Of a DNA stretch of 64,000 bases, positions 12,801 to 27,800 are shown one piece after another. The number at the start of each line of letters is the position of its first letter. Position 1 is the first letter of the stretch. The stretch covers positions 300,804,464 through 300,868,463 of the forward strand of contig CM077116.1 in the NCBI GenBank assembly GCA_039619475.1, written 5' to 3'. The stretch is from Icerya purchasi. Its lineage: Eukaryota; Arthropoda; Insecta; Hemiptera; Monophlebidae. Position numbers and translations under genes: made by a program. The notes under the pieces are model-generated. The model was not told the DNA's origin. It saw only the letters and a list, made by a program, of their open reading frames with translations, and did no database searches.

Positions 12801-15800
12801 GTTAGCGATATGTTGATGTTTGTGATTGGCTGACTCCAATGTGGTGCGGTTGCTGCGAAGTCTGGCAGAGTTCTTGGGATTGAAGAGATTTGGAAACGAC
12901 CCATAGCCGAAAAAAGTTCAGGCATTAGGTCATTCCCAAACCTCATATTAGGAGATATGGTAGCCAACTCGAGTGTCGGGGTTTTGGTACTACTAAGGAG
13001 AGGGTGCTCAATTCTTTAAAATTATGGTACTTCCTATAGTAGGACAGCGGGGGACAGCCTGCCAGTGCATACAAACTTACAACCGGAGAAGAGGAATGAG
13101 CAGAAAGGATAGACCGGAGGGCCGCAGAATGTATAGGATCTAAGGATCTTAGCACACTTTTAGTGGCTGAGGGGTACACCTGGTACCCGCAATTGATTCG
13201 CGAAAGGATAATCGATCTGTAACTTGTAAGGAGTAATTTTGGGTTTATATTGTATTTGTAATTTGATAGATATTTCAGGATAGATAAGGATTTTAGGCAT
13301 TTGATTTTGAGCTCAGCTATGTGAGAGCGCCAGGAAAGTTTTTTATCGAATATTAGGCCTAGCAACTTGACTGATGGACGATTTGGGATACGAAAACCAT
13401 TTAGACTCAGGAATACGTTGGGAAGTGAGTTTTGGCGTCCCCTGTGGAAATCAACACATATTGTTTTTGTTAAGGAGAAGGTCAGACCGTTATTATTGGA
13501 CCACTTCTGTAAATTTTCGATTGATTTTTGAAGGATATTTTGAGCGTTTATAGGATAGTTGGATGATAAGGATATATTTAGGTTATCAACGTAGAGCCGG
13601 GACGTTACTGGGACGGCAAGGCAGTCAGTTATGTCATTGAGTAATACATATATGAACAAGGTTGCACTTAAAGCAGAGCCTTGTGGTACACCATTTTCCA
13701 ACAGCATCAGTTCAAACGTTGACGAACCAGTCGTAACTTGTATCGTTCTATTGTCTGAGAAGCTGTGTAGGTATTTACTCAATTTTCCGGCGATTCCTAC
13801 TGTTCGCCGTTTTAGTAGTAAGCCATGACGCCACAGGCGGTCAAATGATTTTTCTAAATCGAAGAATACTGCGTCGAGGTGCTGTTGGCGATGAAACGCC
13901 GATAAAATCTGCCTTTGCAGGCTAAGTAGCTGGCTGACTGTCGATCTTGCCTCTCTCCCGCCGGCTATGAGGCGCCTATTAACCATCTTCTCCACCGTTT
14001 TGGAAATGACACTAAGCAATGAAATAGGACGGTAACTTTCGGGAAGAGTAGGATCTTTGTTTTCCTTTAGTATTGGAATGATATTGACTGACTTCCATTG
14101 TGCCGGAATGTTTCCGGAATTACAGATTTGGTTGAATATATGTAAGAGAAAATGTTTGCCGGAAATTGGGAGATACTTTAGCATGTACGAGTGGATGCAG
14201 TCGGGGCCAGGACCAGTGTTGGATGTGTGGTAGTTGAGTTGGAAATTTAATTCTGAGATGGTAAAGTTACTGTTGTATGTTTCGTTGGATTCGGGCGGGA
14301 AGTGCACTAGCTGTTGCTCTGCTTGGTGTTTCATGCTGCGGAAGGCGGGAGGGTACTTTTCTGACGACGATGCTGCGGCAAAGTAGCTGGCAAAGGCTTT
14401 GGCGACGTCCGCTTCATCCGTTATCTGGCTGCCATTGATTCTGAGTTGAACGCGTTTTGGGGCGCTGTTGATTCCGCTGATGGATTTTATTTTGTTCCAC
14501 ATGGTCCTATTTGACGTTGACGAAGAGATCGATGCGATAAACTGTTCCCAGCATTCTTGTTTTTTGCCGCGAATAAGAGCGCGGGCAAGAGCTCGGGACT
14601 TTTTGAAGGCTATTAAGTCAGGTAGCGACCGAGACGTTTTATACTTTCTGAGTGCTCGTTTGCGCTGTTGGATTGCGGTATAAATCTCTTTGCACTACCA
14701 TGGTACTCTTTTAGCTTGGGAATTGTGAGAGGTGGGTATTGATAAGCAGGCGGTGTATAATATGGCATTAAGAAACGTGTTAAATTGTCTGATAGGGACT
14801 CGCTAGGAGCTGGGATTTTGATTCCGGCCGTGTATGCCGCCCAGTCCGCCTTGTGAAACAAAAATCGTGGGGATCTTGGAATTAGCGGTGATGGATGGTA
14901 TCCCATGAACTGTAGACATACAGGGAAATGATCACTGGAGCAAAGGTCGTCATGGACAAAAGACTTAAGTTTCGGGAGGAGTAATGAGAATACTAGTGCT
15001 AAGTCAATAGTCGAGAAGGTGTTATGGGAGAGGTTGAAATGTGTGTGATCAGATGGGACCAGGGTACACAAATCGTACTCTATTAATATATTGGTGATGA
15101 TTGATCCATGTCTGTTGGTTGACGCCGCTCCCCATAGTGGGGAGTGGGCGTTGAAATCTCCAACTTACTATTTAGATATGGCGTTTTGAAGGTCTACCGA
15201 ATGTACCATAGTGGGGGGGGGGTAGCAGTTGCAGCTCGTTAATAAAAGTCTCTGAGGACCATGTAAGAAAACAGATATCGCTACCATCTGAAGGGGTGTA
15301 TCTATTCTGGCTGATACAGCTGAGACCGACGTATGTACTAGGGTTGCTACTCCTCCGCTTGCTCGGTTGCCACAATTATTATCACATCGGAATAGGCTGT
15401 AGTCTTTTATTCATTCAGTAAATGATATTTCTAATCTTGAAAGTATTTCTTGTAATGTAGTTTACGATCAAAAATAAATTTTTATTAAAGTTTTAAAAAA
15501 TTTTTATTTCCAGTTGTTAATTGATATTGTCGATAGTATTCTCATAGCAACCCGTACATTTTTTAATAAAATTTAATGCTAAGAAGGGGCACTAACTGTA
15601 GTCTTAATTTCTTCAACAAAAGTTCTGATAAAAATTATTTCTTCACTTAATACAGATACGTTGGTATCGTAATTTGAATTTTTTATCAGATTTTTTTCAA
15701 AATAAAGACAACATTCAAGAGATTTCTTTTTTGCATATAGATTATTTTTGCTTAGAAGAAAGGTTAAACTGTTCGAATCTTTCTTTTATAGGTATTAAAA

Positions 15801-18800
15801 TGGTATTTAAAATGGCAGATTAAAAAATTTAATTTCTTATTTTTTTTAGCAGGACAAATATTCCGTTTGTCGTTATTAGTACACCTATTAAACTGATGTT
15901 TCGCCTATCTTATTTTTTTAATAAGTTCAAAAGTTGGCCCTATTTTTAGTTCTTTTAAATTATTAGTTTTGTCTGTAATTAGTGAAAAATCATGGTATCT
16001 ATTCCAGAAATGAGCAACATTTTCGTAAAAGTTCATTATATTGTGCTATATCTGATTTCTTTTGTTTGTGGTAATTTACTTACAACTTGAACTTGAAAAA
16101 GAAATATTTATCATACTATCAGAGACAATAAAAGCGAGTTATTTTTGTACTATAATGTCAAGTCTCTGTTATTTCACTGGTTTTATACTATTTATTTTTG
16201 TTCCCCGGTGAATATCGTATGATTTTGTCAAAATAAAATTTTTCATGAGACTTTTAAGATTTTTTATCGATAGGTTGAACAGGGAAAGAGACGTAATCTT
16301 TGGAAAAGTCCAAATAAACTGCTAGATCTAACTGAAAATTTTGCCGTATTAGAAAAAACAAGATTAAGACTAAGACAACCATAAGGCAGATAAATAGTTT
16401 ATTTTTTTTCCTGTTCTTAGATATTTTTATTTTTGCAGTATAGAACTAGCATGGGGCTCTTGCTGCAACTATGTATGATAGGCCATATTTAAAATTTAAA
16501 AAATGATTAACAGTGAAGTTATATAACTAACTGTTCCCGATAATGGCAAAAAGAAAATATGTCCCGATAAAATTACGGTTGTAATATAATTAGTAATAAT
16601 AGCTGCTTCTCAGTGAAGTGTAGTGTACACTAATTCACAGTAATCTACATTAGTAATAAAGAAGTAATATGAGTGTGGCTGTAATACATGGTCTACACAT
16701 TAATGATGTAATAATTTACATTAGCAGTAGTGAAGTAATATGGCCACTCTTGCAATTAAGCAGGGTCCGCAATATTGCAAAATTAGTACATTTATAATAC
16801 TAGTGTAATACGGCTAGTACTGCACTGAAATAAAGGCCGTAATGCCGTAGAAAATTACATGTGCAATAGTTATAAATGTAATTTTCTATGGTATTATGAA
16901 CTTTAAGTGCAGTGATGACCATATTACTGTAAAGTGTATTAATTTTGCAGTGTTGCGGAAAATGCTTAATTGTACAATCGGTTATATTACTTCACTATTG
17001 CACATGTAATTTTCTACGGCATTACGGCCTTTATTTCAGTGCAGTACTAGCCGTATTACACTAGTATTATAAATGTACTAATTTTGCAATATTGCGGACC
17101 CTGCTTAATTAAAGTAACAACCACTGCTATAATTAAGCAGAGTTCGCAATACATCCAGATTTAATACATTTCTAATATCGAATTTATACCAGAACTACTT
17201 CAGTTTAGTAGAACTTTTATTACCAAAAAATATATACCTGTAATGTGTTGTTATTATAATCATCCATAGTCTAAAATACATCAGAATTACATTTATTTCC
17301 CAAAAAATGAACTATATAATTACAAACTTTTTCTTATTCCGTTAGTTCTAAAAAAATGGATGATTTTATATTATACTGGAACAATAAATAATCATAATGT
17401 AATTTTCTCATCAGTTTTTTTCGAACAATTTTATCGAAACTGGGTTTGCTTTTTAAATATTTTGAAAAAGAAAGGGTTTCCACTTCAGTTACAAACAATT
17501 TTATTTCCAACAGGTGATTAGACGAAATTATTTCACAAATCGAAATGTGGTTTATTTCCTGAAATTGAGGTAATCGTCACTAAACGGTTTAAAAGAAAAT
17601 ACAACTAAATATAATGAGACTTTACCAATAAACTATTCTGAAGAAATATGTAGAACTACTCTCATCAGAGCCGTTGGACCTTAATTTCACAATTTCCGAC
17701 GCCCTGTTAAGGATGAGACATACTTTTCTTTACTATCTTAAAGACTTAATTTAACGAAAACTATAATTTTATTTACCAAATAGTCCCTATGTGCCCCGAT
17801 GTATAATTAATATATATTCTTTAAAATTTTCGATTACTATATGCAAAAAAAAAAAATTCCTGGCTGTTTTTATTCGGATTCGGTACTTTTCTATAATAGT
17901 TCTAAATAAGAGAAGCTTTTAATAAACTGTTCAGAGCAGGAAAATTTTGAACAATTTCAATATATAAACAGTGATTTTCTTCAGCATACTCGCTTTCAAT
18001 TTACACAGTTTTGCACATAAAAAGATTATAAAAAGTCTTAATTTTATTTCCGTTGTTTAATTTGATAAATTCGTGAATATATTTTATTGTGCAAATATCT
18101 CATATGCGTGTAACTTTCCACTAGGTCATGCGTTTATAAATAAAAAATTATAAATTATTAGTTGTGGTGATCGAGCTGGCCAAGGAAGCAAGAAATAATA
18201 TGATGTTTAATTTTCGTTCGTAAAATGGCATCGACTGTGGAGAGTAATGAGCAGCTGACTCTCTACGTTATTAGTGATTTCTTCACATCTTCAAAAATAA
18301 AACCAGATTCACTACACCATTCGGTGATTGTACAACTACAAAGAGAAGTCTAGTACATTTGACGAAGTTTATCGTTCTGGTGTCATATACTCTGTTTATT
18401 CATATAGTCTGAAAATTAGTTGTCGAAACTCTTTCATTAACGCTAAAGATTGTTCGCAAGAACTTTTTTCGTATCAAAATCTTGCTTTAATAACTTACGT
18501 GCCAACTGGATTTCGTACGGATTATAATTTAAATCTTAATGCAGAATTAGGTGCATGGCACAAATGTGTGTTTATGTGTAAGCCGTAAACAGAACTTCAT
18601 TATACGTTTGCGCTTGAAAAAATAATGCTTTCTCCTTTCAGTTCATGTCATTCGATGCTTATTGATGTAAAATTGTGATTATTAGATTTTGAGAAACATT
18701 GGCCCAGGAATTGTAGAGTATTTTAAGGAAACGTTGAAAAAACTAATTTTGTGTTTTTTATAAAATTCAACATAATGCGCAATTGAATATGATGTCAGTT

Positions 18801-21800
18801 AACGCCTTTTACTTAAACTGTAAGTAAGTAAAATAAGTCTCATACCCTTGACAAGATGCAGGAGGTATGGAGTTCAGATTCACAATGTATGTACTAAGCT
18901 TTAAAGCGCCGATAAAAGTAGAGATGGAGCAATTCCTTCGCCTTTACTTTTCTAAATTTCTCTGAAACCTAAATAATTTCAGTCAAAGTAAACTTAGAAA
19001 CGGCTTGGATCTGGAACGAGGCAAGTCTCGAACCCGCGACCTCTTGTTTGATAGTCGAGCACTTTAACTACTAGGCTACCGCGCTATACTTGGACCATAC
19101 ATAATTCAGTTATATTTAAAAAAAAAGCAAAAAAAAAACAGCAGGCTTTTTAACATGTTTACACTAAATAAATTATATTATTTACTTCCAGCTCATGTCA
19201 TCCGATGCGTATTTATGTGGAATCATGACCATTAAATTTTGAAAAAATTGATCCGGAATTTGTTGAGTAATTTAAAAAAATGCAAAAAAAAAGTAATTTA
19301 ATTATTTCATAAAAATGAATTATAATGTAGAATTAAACAATATACATAGTTCCGTTAAATGCATGGTAAAAATCGTACTTTATTTGATCGAATTGATAAT
19401 ATTACCCAATTCTTTTTTAATATTTATCAAGTAACACTTTTGTATTTAAAAAAAAAAGAATAGTACGTACAGTTACGTATAATGTATTTAAATGTGCTTA
19501 CAATGAACTAAATTTATTACCATTTTTTATTAAAGCTGATTAATTTTTGCAGCTTCCACACCAACTCGTAATGTGCAGAATAGATCAAATTATTCTAATA
19601 GCAGTAGTTGGAATCAAGGTAATGTATAATTAAAATTTTATCCCGTATATTAGTGTGCATATGTATATATATATATATATATATATACATACATACATAC
19701 ATACATGCATATACAAGGTATTTCAAAAAAATGTTAACATTTAAGTAAGCATTTAATTTAGAACACCGTAAATAAAAAAAGAATGAGTACGAAATATAAC
19801 TGCGCAGGTTTTTTTTTTTTTTTTTTGCTGAAGTTGGGAAAATCCTTTCGGACGATAGAGGCACCGTCGTGCCTCTCTGTGTGGTGTCTTCACTAAAAAC
19901 CCAACTCCGATCAAGGGGGATTCTTTATGTCGCCCTGGAAACCGCTTTCGCATTACTTCAGGGCGACCCTCCTTCTTATTAGTTTACATTGGCTCTGTTA
20001 TCAGTACCTGCGTCCAGGTCGCGCTTTTTCTGCCGCAGCAGGAATTCTATATGGTGTGCAATCAGTGACCATGTTTCCTCGCTGCTTAGCATTCTCTCTA
20101 TGATGTTGTATTTAGTGAGAATGCCTATTTTTATTTCGAGCTCTAGTCTCTGGCGTGTCCAATGGGTACAGTGGAAGAATGTATGCTCCGGATCGTCATT
20201 ATAGAAGTCACAGTAGATGCAATTCGGACGCTCCGCTTTTCCGAATCTCTTCAAATATGCTCTGAAGTAGCCGTGCCCTGTGAGAAACTGGGTAAGGTAG
20301 AAGTTAACCTCACCCAGCTTCCTATTTATCCACACTTCTATATTTGGGATCAGCTGCGCAGTCCATCTGCCAACGGCTTCTTCATTCCATCGTTGTTGCC
20401 AGCTGTAGATGGTTAGCTGACGGATCGCTGCAAAGCGATTGATGTCAAGTTGATCTAATTTCTTGGCCTCCCACATGCGTTTCCTTTCCTTGGCCAATAG
20501 ATCGATTGGTGGTGTGCCACTCACTACCAACACGGCCGCTTCAGACACTGTTCGGTAAGCCGAAGCTACACGGATTGCCACGGTCCTCTGCACTACTGCA
20601 AGTGGTTTCCTTTTTTGTTGCACACTTAGGGAGTCGGCCCACATCTCAGAACCGTATAAGAGCGCCGAAATGCATGCTGTCATCATCAGTCGCCGCTTGC
20701 TGGAAGTTGGGCCGTCTACATTTGCCATTAATCGACTCAGCATTGCTACTTGTTTGCTCGCCTTGTCTGCTGCGTGTTGAATTTGTACTTTATAAGAGAG
20801 CTATGAGTCGATATGTATTCCCAGGTACTTGACCACTCTCTTCGTCTTGACTGGCGTATGCCCGGTGTTGAAATCGATACCGATTTGTGTGCGCTTGCTC
20901 GTAATTAGGAGGAGCTCCGTTTTTTCAACCGCTAGACTGAGTCCGTGGTTTTCCAGCCATTCCTGCGTTTTCAGCATCACTCGCGTTAGTTCCTGCTGAG
21001 CTGCAATGGTATCCCTGGCCGTGATGACTGTTGCTATATCGTCTGCGTAACCTATTAGATATGAATCGTCTGGAAGCTCCAGGCGTAGTATTTCATCATA
21101 GCTTACATTCCAAAGGTCTGGTCCTAAGATCGAGCCTTGCGCGGCGCCGGTAGTTACGCTTTTGTATTTCAAGCCTGATTGCGTCTGATATATTAGCACA
21201 CGGTCCTTGAGGTAGCTTCGAAGCATGCGCATAAGGTAGCCAGGAGTTTTAAATTTCTGTTCGTAAGCAGAAAGTATCTCCTGCCAGTTGACGCTATTGA
21301 AAGCATTTCGGATGTCTAATGTCACTAGCAGTACAACGGGCCGCGAGCAGTGAGGGCCTTGCTGAGTGAGTATAGCCTTGTTTGTGACTTCGTGTACAGC
21401 GTCTATCGTAGACCTACCTTTCCGAAAGCCATATTGCCTTGGGGATAGGCCCCTCGCGTTGTTGACCGCGGATTCAAGTTTCGGTTTAAGAAGACGCTCA
21501 AGCAGTTTCCCAGCAGTGTCCAGCATGCATAAGGGTCTATAAGAGGATGGCGAATCTCGATCGCCTTTCCCCTTACTGATAAGTACAACATTTTGCCGTT
21601 TCCATTGTTTTGGGAAGTATCCTTCAGTTAGGCATTTATTGAACATATTTAGCAGGATATGGGGGCGCATTATACCTATTAGTTTTATGGCTTCGGCAGG
21701 GATACCGTCAGGCCCTGGAAACGTTCCATTTTTCAGCACGTTAATTGCGTCTCGTACTTCGCCATCACTGAAAAGAGGCACTTCTTCGTTTGCCGTGTTG

Positions 21801-24800
21801 GGTGTCTCTCTATCCTGCCGTAGTTTATGTGATGAGAATAAAGTGTTGACGACGTTTACTGTTGTTCTATCATCCAATGGTGGAGCAAGCATTTTACCGC
21901 CAAGTTTTTTAGAGACGATCTTGTAACCCAGACCGATTATTGTTCAGGTCGTCTCTTACTTCTTCCCACTTGGTTTTTTTGCTCTTTTTTATATCTGTTG
22001 CTAGGTCACCTTTGGCTTGTTGGAAATTGTTGGACTCAATTACTGCGCTTCCTCTTTTGTTGACACGTGTTAATTTCCTTCTACATTTTATGCATTTTTC
22101 ACGCAACTCGGCGATTTCTTCGGTCCACCAGTAAACAGCCTTTTTTCGTCTTCTTCGGCCCAGGTTACATGCTTCTTCAAATGCAGCCATGCTGTATGTA
22201 ACGAGCGCCTCTGCGTTTGAGGATTCCGTGGCAGTTGGTTGGTAACATCTGTCTAATTCGGTTAATAGTATGGCCGTATCTAGTGTACTAACATTCCACC
22301 TGCGGCAAGACATAAGGTCTCGCCGAGATTTTTGTCGGGTTATGCTTTGTATTTGGAAGGATATGTATTGGTGGTCACTGGAAGTAAAGTCCTCTAGCCC
22401 TCTCCAGTGTCTTACCTTCCGTGCCATACTCTGTGAGGCCAATGTGATATCGGGAATAGTGCCTTGGCATCTTGCTCTTCAAAACGTGGGAACGCTTCCT
22501 GAGTTCATGACTACTAGATCCATTCTTGCGATCATATCTAATACTTCTCTCCCTCTGCGATTTGACCGTGGCATGCCTCATTCGATCGCATGCGCGTTGA
22601 AATCACCTGCCACGATGTGAAATGTGCCATTTTCTCGGATAAAGTCTTCTATGTTAGTTAATCTGGCCTCTAGTTCAGTTATAGCTTCATTCGGAGGCAA
22701 GTAACAGCTCGTGTATATGACGCCTTCGAGTTGAATCCAAACAAAACCGTCTCCTTTTCCGCTTTTTGCAACATGCGCTGTGTTGCGGGGAGGTAGCCAT
22801 ATTGCAGATCTCTGGCTTTCGTCTTCGTACCAGCGGCCGCTCTCTTTCCTTTGATGCTGTTCACTGATTATGAACAGATCTGTGGAGTGCTAGAGCGCAA
22901 TCTGAGCTAGAAGGGAGTCGGCCGTTCTGCTACCATGAAGGTTTCCTTGGATTACATTCATTTCACGTTATTTTTTCTGCTTTCTAAACACTTCTTTGAA
23001 CCTGGCATATGGTCCAGGTTTTCATGTCTCATTGTCGAGCAGATAATGCATTTCACTGGATTGGTACAAGCTTTCTTTTTTTGTCCTTTCTCTCCGCACT
23101 TTAAGCAGTTATTGGTTCGACCCTCTCCTTTACAGTACGCCGCGACGTGACTAGGGAGAAGACACTTAAAGCAGGACCTCACGGCTTGTTGCAGCTCCAC
23201 ACGGCAATTCACGAGCCATACTTTTATGCGGCTATTATCTGCTAGTTGCCGTGCATTTTTTTCTTGCATGGAGACGAAGGCCAGTTTTTGTCCACGGCTG
23301 TTTGGGGCGGTGACGTTTACTGCAATTTCTGCCCTTAGGCATTTTGTCTCGCGCATTACTGCGCCAATTACTTTATCAGCTGTGGCGTCCACATCGAGAT
23401 CTTTGACTATTATGGTGGCTCTTCGCTTTATTTATGAGACCTTTGCCTTTGATTCTAATGAGTTCTGCAGTTTCTGGCAGAAGTCGCTCTTACTCGTGCA
23501 GCCTTTTTTCAGCTTAATCAAAATCGAGCCGTTTCTGGTCTTAGTTATAGCCTCCACGGAATCACTTGCTTCTTCAGGAGTGAGCGTTGACCGAATTCCT
23601 TTGATTACCTCTGCAAATGTTTGGCCTTCTGCAGGCTTTGCGATTATTGCAGGCTATGGGTTCCTTTTGACCTTTCGATCGTTAGCCTTCGACCTGGTTT
23701 CGCGAGTTTTCTTTACTTCACGATTTTTCTGTGCCATTTTGATGTCAGTTGTGACCTGCGTTTTCTCGGCCTCCGATTTTTTTGACACTTGCAGTTCTTC
23801 GGGCACAGGCGTCTTACCTTCGTGACGTTTGTTTACATTCTGTGTAGGCGGCAGAACTTGTAGTTTTCTCCTGATTGTTTCTATTGTATCCAGGATGACA
23901 AATAGTTCGTTCACGCCTGTTTTGATGGCGTTGCAAGTATTCTTCTTATTGAAAGTTTCCTTTTTTATGGCCTCTAGTACGCAACGAAAATTGGATAACT
24001 CGTCATTTTCTCGCTTCGTCAGCTGTTCGACGCTAACGTCGGGCATCGTGCGTTATTTGTTGACTGAAGCAAACGAGTTTCTGCACCAGATATCGTGATA
24101 AGTTCCAATTTAATATCACTTCTCCGAGAAGTACTCGGCCCAGAAGCACTCGTGCAAGTAGCGCTCGCGCTAGTTGAATTCGTGCGAGTAGTGCTTGCGC
24201 GAGTTGATCGATATTCGTGTGTGAAAATTATCATACACATGAATTGAATCGGCATCCAGATTTAGGCAGGATGCCAATAAACAAAATAAACAAACTTCCA
24301 AAATGCGTCAAGCGCAAATTGTCAATTAGGTAAAATGCAGATTTAAAAAAAGAGCAAAAACGTACAATTGACTCACTTTATCACCACCAAGGATTAATAA
24401 GTTGCGCAGGTTAAAATCTATAAAATGACCCCTTATCCTTTATCTGCTTATTGGCTGGCGTAGTTCTTATTTCATTTGAATTCAAAAGGACAGAGTTATT
24501 ATGTACAAAAGAGAGAGTATTGGTGAAGCAATACTCCCGGAAAAGAAATAGTAAATAATTTCCTTCTTTTAGATGAAATGGCTCTTCTTTAAATACGAAT
24601 ATAGTGGTAACATGAAAAATCCAGATTCATCTGTGAAAATATTCGTGATTCACTTGAAATAAATTTTACCGTGTCTATATTTTGAATTAGTAATTTAGAC
24701 CATTAGAAATATCTAAAAATGATAAAATGAATTACCAGTTTGTCGTTGCATTTTGGAGCAACACTTTCAGTAACACTAAGTACCTTAATATTTCATTGCA

Positions 24801-27800
24801 TAGGTCAGATAATTATTAGAAACCATCTTAAACAAAGGTATATTAGATGACTACTCTGGGGTCCAAAGTTTTGAGATGTGATAATGGACCATGCGTACAA
24901 AAAATAACTCAAAATCTGCCACATATGAAGTCAGTTATTTAATGAATATATTTTCCATTCATAATATATCCTTTTTAAAATTGAGCGGTTTAATTTATGT
25001 AAAGAATTATATGGTTACATATGTATTATATTAAAATATAAAATAATTATTACATTAATAATAATGCTTTAGTAAATATATTAACTGAGATAAAATGAAA
25101 AATTTTCACTCTAATTTTACAGTAAATAAATAAATAAGCCTTTATTTCGCCGACTATCGACCGATGGCGTCCTACCTATACATATTCTGCTATATATATA
25201 TACATATTTACATACATACGTACACACACGCCTACAATTATATCTATCCGTTAAATTTAATTCATAGATTTTCTTAAAATTAGTTGTCAGGATCCATGCC
25301 ATTTAATTTACAGGGTTTCGTCCAAACCATTCTATTCGAACTTAACCGCAGCCAAGCAGGACCCATCCGCTGCTTAAAGTCGTCTGCCCACCTTATCGGT
25401 TGTCTGCCTACACTCCTTCTGCAGTTAACTGGGATCCACTTGGTTACATTCGCAGCCAAACCATACCGACGGATTATGTGACCGGTCCAATTCCATTTTA
25501 AACTGATTGCCTTCTTTGCGATATCTTTCATTTTCGTTTTTAGTCTTATTGTTTTCCATTGAATTCTATCTGTTCTCCTAATTTCAAGAATCGATCTCTC
25601 TATAGCTCTCTGTACTCGATTAATCTTGTCAATGTGTACAGTTTTTATTGACTATGTTTGACAACCATATAACAGAGCTGGTACGACGCACCTTTCCAGG
25701 ATATTCACTTTTGCTTTCAAACTGATTTTCCAACTTCTATTCTTTAAAACTCCTTTTAATCCCCAAAATTTATTCCATGCTGCGGTAATTTTCGTGTTAA
25801 TTCTTTATCCATCCAATCGTCGGATGAAAGGCATTAGCCCAAATAAATTGCTTCTTGCATATATTCCAATTCTTCCTCATTAAGCCAAATTTTTTCTGCT
25901 GTACTATTATTAAGAAGTTTTGTTTTGCTGTTATTTATATCTAAACCCACATTTTTACAATTATAATTTAATTCTTCCAGCATTACCGATAGTTTACTGC
26001 CAGATCCCGCAAAAATAAAATTATATCGTATGCGAATCTAAGATTTGATAAATTTTGTCTATGAATATTTATTCCTTTCATTCGCCAGTTTAATTTCCTT
26101 AAAGCAAATTCAAGTACCGTATTGAACAGTGCATGAGAAATTGGATCACCTTGCTTCGTTCCTCTGGATTGTTGTAATATTGTACTATTTTCTTCTAATG
26201 CAATATAAGCCCTGTTAAGTTTATATATTTCTCTAATTATGTTAATATATTTTGCTTCTACGCCAGCATGTTGTAAAACTTCGAATATAGCATCATGCTT
26301 AATTCTATCGAAAGCTTTACTAAAATCGATTAGAACAATATATAACTTCAAATTATATTTTCGACTTTTTTCAATAACCTGATTAACTATATGAATATTG
26401 TCGATAGTCGAAAACCCACTTCTAAATCCGGCTTATGTTTGCTGTTGGTATTCATCTAAACTTTACGCACACGTCTTTCTAAGACCATAAACAGCTTACA
26501 CGTTATAGGAATTAATCTAATCGGTCGATAATTATCCAAATTACTTCGAGCGTTTTTTTTTTGTGCAATAATATAATACTAGATATAGTCATTTCTTCTG
26601 GAAATTTTTCTATCTTTAGTATTTTATCGAAAAATTTAGCACATATTTTTGTCAGATACTCTGGCGCTCCCATAATATGTTCCGCATAGATTCGATAAAA
26701 TCCGCAAGCTTTTTCTTTTTTCTATTCTTTAATTACTGCAGTTATTTCGTTATCTAGAACTTTCTGGATCATACTAGCTTCGGTGTGATTGTAAATAGTA
26801 ATGTCTAATTCACCATCTTTATACAGTTCTTTATAATATTTTGCTGCTAACTCGATAATTTTACTCCTTTTGACTATTATCTAATTTTTGTCTTGCACTT
26901 CTATTATCCACTTTTTTGCTTCCACCAATCTTTTTTGTACTTTTTTCATAGCGCAGGATGGTATATATTCTTTTAAAACCTTTTCAAAATGAATTCTGAT
27001 ATCCTCTTGAATTCGTTTTCTGGCCAGTTTTTTGATTTCGCAATATTCAATAACACTTATTTGTCTGTTTTCATAAGTTTTTTCAATTTTTCCCTTTGCT
27101 GTATTATTTTTATTGTTGATTCAGAGAGTTTTTCGTTTTACTATTTTTATAACCCGTAATTATCTTATTATTATACCTTACTAATTTTCTATACCACCCA
27201 TTGACATCTTTCATTCTAACCGACATTAATTTTTTCCCTAAAACTTTTCTGTATTTAATTTGTTACATTTAAATCGTGTAATACAGACGTGATGTTTTAG
27301 GAGCTGGCCTTGCAAATAAAGCCTCTGAATATTTCTATTTTTAATCTCAATAAACGGTGGTCTAAATCAAATTTCAAACTGGTAATAATTTTAAAACTTA
27401 TAAAACTTAGCTTTATCATTTATCAGTATACAATCTAATTCGAATGTTTGACTTTTTTGAGCTCGCCAAGTCAATTTCCTTGATGATTTAATTTTGTTAA
27501 ATGAATTTGCGGTTCTTAAATTATTTTCTAGAGCAAATTCTACTAATCTTTCTCCTTCATCGTTTCTATTTCCAGCGGTAAAATCTCCTACAAACAATTC
27601 TTCACCATGTTGCCGTTTACCTATCCTACTGTTGAAGTCGCCCATTATTATAATTTCTTTTTCGCCAACATCTTCCTCAATGGTTTTTTGTAGTAAGTTG
27701 TAAAAGACATATTTTTCTTCCCGACTTGCAACAGCCGTAGACGCATAACACGGGACCAGCTTAATTAAAATTATTGATTTTTATCTTTAACACCGCTATT

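Larger units (their letters stand above)
19811..24402 (-). mobile_element. R1-clade LINE, near full length, with 10-bp TSD
   Basis: The poly-A tail is read as T up to 19826. The sequence TGCGCAGGTT is present at 19801-19810 and again at 24403-24412, giving a 4592-bp insertion. Two ORFs (gag-like with CCHC knuckles, and EN-RT) plus 5' and 3' UTRs are in place. The domain order without RNase H and with a CCHC-type tail fits the R1 clade. It is antisense in TOP3A intron 4. Confidence 0.9.

Noticed and set aside
18328..18588. 86-codon + strand open frame in TOP3A intron 3
   Set aside because: No motif, no splice context that fits TOP3A phase, and surrounding DNA is repeat-derived. Not enough to call a gene.
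19025..19090. Functional tRNA gene on the minus strand
   Set aside because: A and B boxes are followed by a SINE body and the same arrangement recurs at 30.5 kb; no acceptor stem.
19979..22961. R1-clade ORF2 as an intact CDS
   Set aside because: TAG codons in the endonuclease and after GIHIDS and two frameshifts break it, although the YADD box is intact.
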